From the NCBI GenBank assembly GCA_023376005.1, contig CM042163.1:4770961-4834960 (forward strand): a stretch of DNA of 64,000 nucleotides, in the 5' to 3' direction. This document shows, in pieces, positions 55,914-64,000 of this stretch; the first letter of the stretch is position 1; every line of letters starts with the position of its first letter. The stretch comes from Doryteuthis pealeii. Taxonomy: Eukaryota > Mollusca > Cephalopoda > Myopsida > Loliginidae. Below the pieces are notes generated by a model that did not search any database, was not told the DNA's origin, and saw only the letters and a program-made list of their open reading frames with translations. The position numbers and the translations under genes are program-made.

Positions 55914-56136
55914 ATTTCACCGTAAATCTACACTGGAAATATACGAATTTGTTCGAAACAATACAACTGCATGTTTTAACACAAAAATATCGTAAAATGT
56001 GTTCTTAATAACAATTAAGTTCATTCCAAATAATGCACAATTAAGAACACATTTTATAATATTTTAGTGTTAAAAAATGCAGTTGTATTGGTTCGAACAA
56101 ATTTGTATTTTCAGTGTAGATTTATGGTGAAATGGT
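55914..56136. repeat. palindrome, about 220 bp
   Basis: CATTTCACCGTAAATCTACA at the left and TGTAGATTTATGGTGAAATG at the right, pairing through GTTCGAA..CAATACAACTGCAT. MITE-like, no clear target duplication. Duplicated at 62427-62640. Confidence 0.8.
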
Positions 56137-56395
56137 GAGGAAAGCCCTATTACCCATCTTTTTAAACTAATTTCAAATGGTTATAAAATTAAAATGGTTA
56201 TTAAGTGGTTATAAAATAAAAACCCAGTAAGTTTCTTTTTTTAAAAATGAAAATCTAACACAGTGACTTTCTCTTCTCTTTTTGTTCCTTCTTTTTTATT
56301 AGATAAGTAATTAATTGTGTAAGGTTCAAAGTTATTATTGAGAAATACAAATCCGACACGCTTGTGGGACAAAACATTTTATATATCACAATAAA

Positions 56396-56778
56396 GGCGG
56401 GCATATATGTTCAAATGTAAGGCTAAACAAATCGAGAAAATGTCAATCCCTGAATGTACATTTCGACCTATTAGGTCTCATCAGCAAGGTTATAGACATG
56501 GGAGACTGCTCCGTGTGTAACTCGAAACCTCGACTGCCAAGTTGACAGGCGGTGATTCTAACCATTACACCAGCTGGCCATTCCCACATTCTTCGCATGT
56601 TTTTGAACTTATTTATATTCCACTTTTTATTGACTTGCTACACGACAGTATGAGAGTGAGTAAACAAACAATGTGTTTATTTGATATGGCCGACAAATTT
56701 TGGAGGATATGTGCTTAATTGAAGTCATACCTAATTTTGAAAATTAATTAGTATAATAATTATTATTATATATTAATT
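56396..56778 (-). mobile_element. family A retrozyme-like SINE, circularly permuted, 14-bp target duplication
   Basis: TATATCACAATAAA lies at 56382-56395 and 56779-56792. On the minus strand the insert runs: second half of tail (TTTTCAAAATTAGGT..TGTCGGCC), linker, tRNA-like head (GGTGTAATGGTTAGAATC, CGAGGTTTCGAG), hammerhead, first half of tail to GCCCGCC. In 58079-58555, 2713-2955 and 58674-58873 the two tail halves are joined directly, so this copy is opened inside the tail. It is one full unit (383 bp). Confidence 0.85.
56448..56489 (-). ncRNA. hammerhead ribozyme, type I (family A)
   Basis: CCUUG/CAGGG stem I, CUGAUGA, stem II GACC-UAAUA-GGUC, GAAA, stem III AUG-UA-CAU, U17. Predicted cleavage between 56452 and 56453. 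Compared with 58674-58715, stem II changes GGCC/GGCC to GACC/GGUC, a compensated pair, and stem I also covaries. Confidence 0.85.
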
Positions 56779-57194
56779 TATATCACAATAAATAAGACAA
56801 GATACAATAACAATAAAATACATGTACATAAACATACAAAAGTACAGATAAAAGGACTGGAGAGTCCGTACATATAAAATCACTTACTAGTGATGGGTGC
56901 CGAAGACCCCAGGAGAGTTAAATAGCGTTGGGGGCAGAAGCCCCCACCGAGAAGGGTGTGATAATGGTCTAACCCATGTGGTCGTTCTAGAAGATGTAGC
57001 TAAAAGAGGCAGAAGAGTTTAAACCTCGCACTTAAATACCAGACCTCCCTGGTGGCCGGTACGGAAACTCAGCGGGAAGATAACTCTTCCGGGCAAAGGG
57101 AAGATAATCCCAACAATGGTTATGAACAACTTTGATAAATCAAAATTCATGTCATAGGTATTTTTAGTTGCAAATGACACCATGTTACCTCCAA

Positions 57195-57270
57195 TTGGAT
57201 GGTCTCATTTTTAACCTGAAGGTGTTGCAAGATGATAACGGTTGTACTTTTAAGGAACATGTGCATTGAT
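57195..57270 (+). repeat. family U end fragment
   Basis: GGTGTTGCAAGATGATAACG and GGAACATGTGCATTGATAT, as at 6625-6670. Confidence 0.65.
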
Positions 57271-57274
57271 ATAT

Positions 57275-57680
57275 ATTTTTTTAAAGTCGTTGGGGTGGCC
57301 TATAGTCGGTATCAGCCAGACAGCGATGTAGTCTATCCCCTTTTCACTAGCGATAGACCAAGGAGATTGTTTTGGCATCTGAGGTGAAGCGCCACACCTA
57401 CTATCAGCTCCTTACTTTACCGACTGAGCTATACTGGCCCATTTCAGGCTTAAAAATCGGCCCTTTTGTATCAGCCAGACAGCGAGGTAGTCTATCCCTT
57501 TTTCACTAGCGATAGACCAAGGAGATTGTTTTGGCATCTGAGGTGAAGCGCCACACCTACTATCAGCTCCTTACTTTACCGACTGAGCTATACTGGCCCA
57601 TTTCAGGCTTAAAAATCGGCCACACCTACTATCAGCTCCTTACTTTACCGACTGAGCTATACCGGCCCATTTCAGGCTTA
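57275..57680 (-). repeat. SINE S1 with short tandem duplications
   Basis: S1 body 57285-57430, then a second body 57470-57595 and a third partial to 57665, each joined through GAGCTATACTGGCCCATTTCAGG. The SINE sits against the family I element. Confidence 0.75.
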
Positions 57681-57850
57681 AAAATCGGCCCTTTTGCGGT
57701 TATAAATCTATTTCTGCCCACAGGTATCTGTGTATACCTAGGAGTTTCATCAGACCGCTAACTTTATTGAAAATGGTTAACGGAAATTCATGAGGCTTTA
57801 TATACATTTTTTCTGGGAAATTCTGAAAGGTTTCAGTTTTAGTTTTTATC
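57680..57850 (-). repeat. family I element
   Basis: GCTTAAAAATCGGCCCTTTT through GCTAACTTTATTGAAAATGG to TTCTGGGAAATTCTGAAAGG, as in 42825-43155 and 59160-59330. Confidence 0.8.
57696..57758 (-). ncRNA. hammerhead ribozyme, type I (family I)
   Basis: GCGGU/ACCGC stem I, CUGAUGA, long stem II with AGGUAU/AUACCU, GAAA, stem III AUA-GAUU-UAU, A17. Predicted cleavage between 57700 and 57701. Confidence 0.75.
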
Positions 57851-58039
57851 ATCTTAGGAAGTGGTGTTTATGCCCCGGGGGGATTAATTATCCAGGTAGT
57901 CCCACTGTGGGTCGTTTTGTCCTTTCAATAAATTCTGATTTGATTTTTCAGCCTTATCTTTACCAATTTTAATGTCCAAAGTGGAAGATTGGCACAATAC
58001 TATATTCCTTTATTTTTAAAAACCTTTTTAAAACTAAGT

Positions 58040-58078
<39 letters not shown>

Positions 58079-58079
<1 letters not shown>

Positions 58080-58555
58080 TTAATTGGAGTCGTACCTAAT
58101 TTTGAAAATTAATTAATTAATAATGAATTAGGCGGAATGCCTTATTAAATGTATGGCTAAACAAATCGAGAAAAATCAATCTCTGTATGTACATTTCGGC
58201 CTATTAGGCCTCATCAGCAGAGCTATAGATAGGAAGGCCGCCCTGTGCGTGATTTGAAACCGGACTGCCAAGCTGACAGGCCGATACCATAACCGCTACA
58301 CCAAACGGACTTCTTAGATTTTACGATTTGTTTAGAGTAGGTTAATATTCCTCTTCTAGTGACTTTTATTACACGACGATATGATAAGTTGTAAACAAGG
58401 TATGTTTGGAATGGCTTTTTTGCCGACAATTTTTTGGAGAATATGTGCTTAATTGGAGTCGTACCTAATTTTGAAAATTAATTAATTAATAATGAATTAG
58501 GCGGGAATGCCTATTTAAATGTATGGCTAAACAAATCGAGAAAAATCAATCTCTG
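58079..58555 (-). mobile_element. family A retrozyme-like element, 1.3-unit tandem starting at a cleavage site
   Basis: On the minus strand it begins CAGAGATTGATTTTTCTCG, which is exactly the base after A17 in the ribozyme, then tail, linker, tRNA-like head (GGTGTAGCGGTTATGG, CCGGTTTCAAATC), a full hammerhead, and a second tail that stops in (TA)n. The distance from the first base to the next predicted cleavage site is 370 nt (58555 to 58186). Confidence 0.8.
58181..58222 (-). ncRNA. hammerhead ribozyme, type I (family A)
   Basis: CUCUG/CAGAG stem I, CUGAUGA, stem II GGCC-UAAUA-GGCC, GAAA, stem III AUG-UA-CAU, A17. Predicted cleavage between 58185 and 58186. Confidence 0.85.
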
Positions 58556-58866
58556 TAAAATCGTAAAAATCGTAAAATATAAGAAGTCCGTTTGGTGTAG
58601 CGGTTATGGTATCGGCCTGTCAGCTTGGCAGTCCGGTTTCAAATCACGCACAGGGCGGCCTTCCTATCTATAGCTCTGCTGATGAGGCCTAATAGGCCGA
58701 AATGTACATACAGAGATTGATTTTTCTCGATTTGTTTAGCCATACATTTAAATAGGCATTCCCGCCTAATTCATTATTAATTAATTAATTTTCAAATTAG
58801 GTACGACTCCAATTAAGCACATATTCTCCAAAAAATTGTCGGCAAAAAAGCCATTCCAAACATACC

Positions 58867-58873
<7 letters not shown>
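58556..58873 (+). mobile_element. family A element, head-to-head plus copy
   Basis: Linker AATCGTAAAATATAAGAAG, tRNA-like head, hammerhead and tail to ACATACCTTGTTTACA, then (TA)n. Directly joined to the start of the minus copy. Confidence 0.8.
58674..58715 (+). ncRNA. hammerhead ribozyme, type I (family A)
   Basis: Same fold as 58181-58222 on the other strand. Predicted cleavage after 58710. Confidence 0.85.
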
Positions 58874-58909
<36 letters not shown>

Positions 58910-59160
58910 TTAAGAGAAAGGAAATGAATCCGACAGTATAAGTATAGATAAAAGTATATGAAAGCACACAATGCTGTTAAAATGAAAATATCGAAATATT
59001 GTTCAATATTAGCTAGGAATATTTTCATTTTAACAGCATTTTATCTATACTTATATATATATATAAGTTAAAAGAAAGGAAATGAATCCGACGGTATGAG
59101 TACATATATATATATATGAGTGAGTTTATATATACTCATATATATATATATATATATATA
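58874..59160. repeat. (TA)n-rich segment with small inverted repeat
   Basis: GAAAGGAAATGAATCCGACAGTAT occurs at 58916 and 59075; AATGCTGTTAAAATGAAAAT and its complement pair near 58969-59035. Confidence 0.6.
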
Positions 59161-59335
59161 TATGGTAAAGAAAAAGGCTTAAAAATCGGTCATTTTGTGG
59201 TTATAGATCTATTTCTACCCACAGGTATCTGTGTATACCTCAGAGTTTCATCAGACCGCTAACTTTATTGAAAATGGTAAACAGAAATTCATGGAGCTTT
59301 ATATACATTTTTTCTGGTGAATCCTGAAAAAGCTT
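59160..59335 (-). repeat. family I element, third copy
   Basis: GTAAAGAAAAAGGCTTAAAA to TTTCTGGTGAATCCTGAAA, between (TA)n tracts. Confidence 0.8.
59197..59259 (-). ncRNA. hammerhead ribozyme, type I (family I)
   Basis: GCGGU/ACCAC stem I with one mismatch, CUGAUGA, long stem II, GAAA, stem III AUA-GAUC-UAU, A17. Predicted cleavage between 59201 and 59202. Confidence 0.65.
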
Positions 59336-59375
<40 letters not shown>

Positions 59376-59487
59376 TTTTTACTTGAAGGCACTTACAACG
59401 CATGTATCGCATAAAATTCGATACTTTTTCTTATAGAAAATAAACTTGACAAGTGTAATCCCAGTAAAGGATGGCTCGATGTGTAGA

Positions 59488-59533
59488 ATACCGTACAGAC
59501 TGTTTCGACTTTATTAAGTCTCATCAGCGGTAT
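59488..59533 (-). ncRNA. hammerhead ribozyme, type I (family J, left)
   Basis: AUACCG/CGGUAU gives six pairs in stem I. CUGAUGA, stem II GACUU-AAUA-AAGUC, GAAA, stem III ACA-GUC-UGU, A17. Predicted cleavage between 59493 and 59494. Confidence 0.9.
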
Positions 59534-59537
59534 ATAT

Positions 59538-59583
59538 ATACCGCTGATGAGACTTAATAAAGTCGAAACAGTCTGTACGGTAT
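59538..59583 (+). ncRNA. hammerhead ribozyme, type I (family J, right)
   Basis: Identical to the left copy on the opposite strand; predicted cleavage after 59577. The cleanest match to the consensus in the window. Confidence 0.9.
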
Positions 59584-59760
59584 TCTACACACCGAGCCAT
59601 CCTTTGCCGGATTACACTTGTCAAGTTCATTTTTTATAAGAAAAAGTATCGAATTTTATGCGATACATGCGTTGTAAGTGCCTTCAAGTAAAAATTTAAT
59701 ATATACTTTATCAGCAACGTTTCTAAATAAACAAACATCCAAAAATCTTATATATATATA

Positions 59761-60860
59761 TATATTATAAAAAATTTTCACCACTAACAAAATACATGAA
59801 CAAAGCCGCTGGATCAAAAAGGGGCCATAAGAAAAGGAAATCCTGGCTAGGTAACCAGTCTAGGAGAAGGAAAACTCTGAATGTTAAACTCCACTTAAGA
59901 AATTGGCCTTGTGTTGCATCCTGCTCACGCAGAGAGGTGATATCCTCCCAATGACAAAAAGACTTGTATAAAATTAATCTGAGCGCTCCACTATTGACCT
60001 TGTGTCAGACTAATCTAAGCTTAGTAAATATTAAATTTTTAGTCCACATTTTTTTTTTTTTATCCAAATCCCTCATTAGATAATGTTAAATCTAATTACC
60101 ACTTCTTCCTCTGCAACCGTGAGAGATAAAGATAGAAAACATTGCGGATGTTAATCAGAAGAGAGGAAATTGTTAGACAAAGGATTTTTGTTTGGTTTTT
60201 TTTTTCTACCTCTTTGGACAAAATGGCTGAAACACCTCTCTACTCTCGATTACCCACACCTTTTTTTTATTTTTTAGCTTCACTGACCCACTTAATGTTT
60301 CCTTTTTTTTAAACAAAGTCACTGGATCAAAAAGAGGCCATAAAGAAAAAGGAAAAAGAGGGGGGGTGAATGGTTGTACTTTAGTTTGATAATGAAATAT
60401 CAGTAATCTGAGTCCGGGGGGTGGTGAGATGAGGGAGGGACGACAGAAAGGCTGTTATAGATTAACATAGCAATAAACACCTTCCTGACTCACAACCAAC
60501 AACTTTTAACTTATAAAACGCACAGGAAATGAGGAGGAGGGAGGGAGGAGGAGGGAGGACAGACAAGATGGTGTTAACGGTCAAGTTTACATTTAGAGCT
60601 CAAAACAAAATCTTCTGAAAAGTTGTCATTTTTTCCCCCTCTCCCCCTCCCCCAGCTGCTGCTGCTGCTGCACAGTTTTTCAAAAGGGCCAGGAAAATCA
60701 TTTTTCTTCCCCAAAAAAAGTTGTCATTGTTTTCCCTCTTGCATAGAACAGCTTATTTTCTTGCAGAGACAAAAACTAGATATCTGACTTTTGAAGACTG
60801 TAATAAAGAGATATCATTGTGTAATTTTTTTTTTTCAAATAATAATCCAACATTTAAAAC
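59761..60860. other. spacer with S2 tail and local duplication
   Basis: 59850-60030 holds two S2 tail pieces. CAAAG.C.CTGGATCAAAAAG..GGCCATAA occurs at 59802 and 60315. Purine-rich GAGGAGGGAGG at 60530-60565 and (GCT)n near 60655. No gene is supported. Confidence 0.45.
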
Positions 60861-60861
60861 T

Positions 60862-61235
60862 GATTAGTATTATCTACGTTATTCGGACTATTGTCCCCAT
60901 CTTCATTGTTATTTGTACAACGTTTCGGCTGATATACCTCTGGCCTTCTTAAGATATTTCTTGTCGGACTCGGGAACCTTCTCGGACTCGGAACCTTCTT
61001 TTCGAACTCGGGAACTTTCTTGTTGTATTCGGGAGCCATCACGAACTTTGAATACGACAAGAAAGTTCCCGAGTTCAAAAAGAAGGTTCCCGAGTCCGAC
61101 AAGAAATACCTGAAGAAGGCCGGAGGGTATATCGGCCGAAACGTTGTACAAATAACAATGAAGATGGGGACAATAGTCCGAATAACGCAGATAATACTAA
61201 TCTTCAAGCCTCATCTCAAACATTCAGAGGAATAA
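60862..61235. repeat. family C palindrome
   Basis: Minus copy 60862-61045 and plus copy 61060-61235 meet at the CGACAAGAAAGTTCCCGAGT repeats. Core CTGAAGAAGGCCGGAGGGTA..GGCCGAAACG is intact in the plus copy. Confidence 0.8.
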
Positions 61236-61435
61236 TTTTAAACTGACTTAGGGAAAGATTTTCTTTCATTATTCTTCTTTTGGGTCATTTAGCAAAATTT
61301 TGATCAAAACTTTTTTCTTTTTCAGTTTTGTTTATAACAATATGTGGCTTGTTACTTACGATATATTTGAATCATTTTATTTAATATTATTGAAAATGAT
61401 AACATAGTTCTGTTTTAAATTGAAGAACCAATTTA

Positions 61436-61800
61436 ATTGGTTGGTTGGATTTTACGGCATGTCAACCCCTTGGGTTATTTTATGCCAAATACTTCTATTG
61501 GTAAAAAAAATGTTTAATGCTAACAAAGTTTTGAAATAATTTCATTTTTAATGGATAATACAATTTTGTTTATAAACTCATGTTTTCTATTTAACGCATA
61601 AATGGGACCCTAACAGGTACTACAACTCCGGGTCAGAGTGGACCAGGGAGCAATGGTGATAAAGGAGTGCTCCACATTCCCCAAACCGCCAAAACTGGAA
61701 CCTCACCATCAGATAGAGTTTAATGTCATTCCCAGGACATGTAGACCCGCAGCCACCGCCTTCTAGCACCCATATGATGAAAAGGGTTTGGGGCAAGAAC
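61436..61800 (+). repeat. family L, truncated copy
   Basis: GGCATGTCAACCCCTTGGGT, ATGGGACCCTAACAGGTACT, to CACCCATATGATGAAAAGGG. Confidence 0.8.
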
Positions 61801-62096
61801 CAATTTAAGAAACCTGATACCATTATTAGGATTTTGATAGTCAACCAAGATCATCACTAAATCCGATGATATACATGAAAAATATAAAGTAGAAATAGTA
61901 TTTGGTAGCTATGTGCAAATTATCACTGACTCTAAAAAGGGTGATCACAGGAAATTCTTCTAAAAATCATATAAAATAAACTAACTATCCGATTTTAATA
62001 AAACTTTTGGTATATGAAGTAATAAAAGACAGACTTTTATTGTAAATAAATGCTTACTAAATTGAAAGGCTAATTTTCGTATTTTTTTATGCATTT
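61801..62096. other. unassigned AT-rich spacer
   Basis: No repeat family or coding signal recognised. Confidence 0.4.
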
Positions 62097-64000
62097 GATT
62101 AATTTCCTTGGGGGGAGAGAGGTGTCAGCCGGAGTCTTTGCCGTCCGTAAAGATGACAGTCATCTAAATTGTAATTGTTAGTTTCACTAAATAAAGACCG
62201 AGCCGAAACAATTGAGGAGAAAAAAAAAAGAAAAGATACAAAAAAGGTAGAATCCAATAACTATCATTAATCGTCGTCATTTCTGTACACAAGTTGAAAA
62301 ACATAGAACACAGACAATACAACACTTGAACATTTGATCATCTAATTTACTAATTCCCTAATTATGGTCTAAAAAAGAAAAAAAGGAAAAGGTTTCTTTT
62401 TTTTTCATTTTCACGCCATTTTCATTTCACCGTAAATCTACACTGGAAATATTCGAATTTGTTCGAAACAATACAACTGCATGTTTTACACAAAAATATC
62501 GTAAAATGTTCTTAATAATAATTAAGTTCATTCCAAATAATGCACAATAAGAACACATTTTATATATTTTAGTGTTAAAAAATAGTTGTATTGTTCGAAC
62601 AAATTTGTATTTTCAGTGTAGATTTATGGTGAAATGGTGAGGAAAGCCCTATTACCCATCTTTTTAAACTAATTTCAAATGGTTATAAATTAAAATGGTT
62701 ATTAAGTGGTTATAAATAAAAAACCAGTAAGTTTCTTTTTTAAAATGAAAATCTAACACAGTGACTTTCTCTTCTTTTTGTTCCTTCTTTTTTATTAGAT
62801 AAGTAATTAATTTGTAAGGTTCAAAAGTTATTATGAGAAATACAAATCCGACATGCTTGTGGACAAAACATTTTATATATCACAATAAAGCGGGCATATA
62901 TGTTCAAATGTAAGGCTAAACAAACGAGAAAATGTCAATCCTGAATGTACTTTCGACCTATTAGGTCTCATCAGCAAGGTTATAGACATGGGAGACTGCT
63001 CCGTGTGACTCGAAACCTCGACTGCCAAGCTGACAGGCGGTGATTCTAACCACTACACCAGCTGGCCATTCCCACATTCTTCGTATGTTTTTGAACTTAT
63101 TTATATTCCACTTTTTATTGACTTGCTACACGACAGTATGAGAGTAAGTAAACAAACAAGTGTTTATTTGATATGGTTTAGCCGACAAATTTGGAGGATT
63201 ATTGCTTAATTGAAGTCATACCTAATTTTGAAAATTAATTAGTATAATAATTATTATTATATATTAATTTATATCACAATAAATAAGACAAGATACAATA
63301 ACAATAAAATACATGTACATAAACATACAAAATACAGATAAAAGGACTGGAGAGTCCGTACATATAAAATCACTTACTAGTGATGGGGCAAGACCCCAGG
63401 AGAGTTAAATAGCTTAGGGCAGAAGCCCCCACCGAGAAAGGGTGTGAAATGGTCTGACCCATGTGGTGCTCAGAAGATGTAGCTAAAAGAGCAGAAGAGT
63501 TTAAACCTCGCCTTAAATACCAGACCTTCCTGGTGGCCGGTACGGAACCAGCGGAAGATAACTCTTCCGGGCAAGGAAGATTAATCCCAAAATGGTTATG
63601 AACAACTTTGATAAATCAAAATTCATGTCTAGTATTTTTAGTTGCAAATGACACCATGTTACCTCCAATTGGATGGTCTCATTTTTAACCTGAAGGTGTT
63701 GCAAGATGATAACGGTTGTATTTTAAGGAAACATGTGCATTGATATTATTTTTAAAGTCGTTGGGGTGGCCTATAGTCGGTATCACCAGACAGCGATGTA
63801 GTCTATCCCCTTTTCACTAGCGATAGACCAAGGAGATTCGTTTTGCATCTTGATGAAGCGCCACACCTACTATCAGCTCCTTACTTTACCGACTGAAGCT
63901 ATACTGCCCATTTCAGGCTTAAAAATCGGCCCTTTTGTATCAGCCAGACAGCGAGGTAGTCTATCCCTTTTCACTAGCGATAGACCAAGGAGATTGTTTT
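62097..64000 (+). repeat. direct duplication of about 1.95 kb, copy 2 (runs off the window)
   Basis: Repeats 55585-57560 in order. It has frequent single-base losses (GCCGTCCGTAAAG against GCCTGTCCGTAAAG). Includes the palindrome 62427-62640, family A 62885-63265 and S1 from 63755. Confidence 0.9.
62938..62979 (-). ncRNA. hammerhead ribozyme copy with a base missing (family A)
   Basis: Same as 56448-56489 except that stem III lacks one base (GUACAU after GAAA). CUGAUGA, GACC/GGUC and GAAA are intact. Probably a sequencing deletion. Confidence 0.6.

Larger units (their letters stand above)
56320..57115 (+). repeat. family R interrupted by family A element
   Basis: 56320-56395 and 56779-57115 together match 45590-46085. 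The interruption is flanked by TATATCACAATAAA on both sides. Confidence 0.8.
55585..57560 (+). repeat. direct duplication of about 1.95 kb, copy 1
   Basis: TTAATTTCCTTGGGGGG onwards repeats at 62098 to the window end in the same order: palindrome, family R with family A insert, family U fragment, S1. The copies differ mostly by one-base losses in copy 2. Confidence 0.9.
59365..59760. repeat. family J palindrome, arms about 165 bp
   Basis: TTAAATTTTTACTTGAAGGC at the left and GCCTTCAAGTAAAAATTTAA at the right close a near-perfect palindrome centred on TATATATA at 59531-59540. The right side continues to AACATCCAAAAATCTT, matching 34815. Each arm carries an intact hammerhead. Confidence 0.9.

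Overview
This is a gene-poor, AT-rich eukaryotic window packed with repeats. Three short exons flanked by GT..AG introns several kilobases long, many tRNA-derived SINEs, Helitron ends, palindromic MITEs, (TA)n microsatellites and non-LTR retrotransposon tails point to a metazoan, most likely a lophotrochozoan such as a mollusc. That placement is inference. Near-identical repeat copies differ mainly by one-base deletions, and one coding exon appears to lack one G, so the sequence probably carries uncorrected long-read errors.

Host gene: three exons on the minus strand (51619-51659, 50497-50551, 44495-44591) encode consecutive pieces of the N-terminal SH3 domain and the segment after it of a DOCK (dedicator of cytokinesis) Rac/Cdc42 exchange factor. 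The rest of the window is read as introns or flank of this gene. A weak candidate 3' exon of another gene lies on the plus strand at 41337-41438.

Main discovery: at least seventeen complete type I hammerhead ribozyme cores are scattered over both strands, in about ten unrelated repeat families. Each has CUGANGA, a stem II, GAAA, a short closed stem III, a UH cleavage dinucleotide and an open stem I formed by the flanks. Stems covary within families. Family A (about 370 nt) couples a tRNA-like pol III head to a hammerhead. One minus-strand copy (58079-58555) is a 1.3-unit tandem that begins exactly at a predicted cleavage site. Another (56396-56778) is a circularly permuted single unit flanked by a 14-bp target duplication. 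This is what would be expected if a self-cleaved, circularised RNA were the retrotransposition template (retrozyme-like). Many other copies sit head to head in long palindromes beside (TA)n tracts.

Layout: 1-1000 SINE and SINE-body satellite; 1.3-9.9 kb element L, palindromes with hammerheads, LINE tails; 10-16 kb SINE family C, 150-bp satellite and a Helitron; 16-20 kb duplicated blocks, a 108-bp satellite and a TTAA-flanked MITE; 20-26 kb G-rich minisatellite, MITE with perfect 8-bp duplication, two abutting Helitrons, element with inverted subterminal arrays; 26-32.6 kb LINE tail, SINEs, Helitron, LTR with adjoining ORF; 33-43 kb palindrome/hammerhead-rich stretch; 44-52 kb DOCK exons, 110-bp satellite, 1.5-kb inverted duplication; 52-64 kb hammerhead cluster between two copies of a roughly 1.95-kb direct duplication (55.6 and 62.1 kb).
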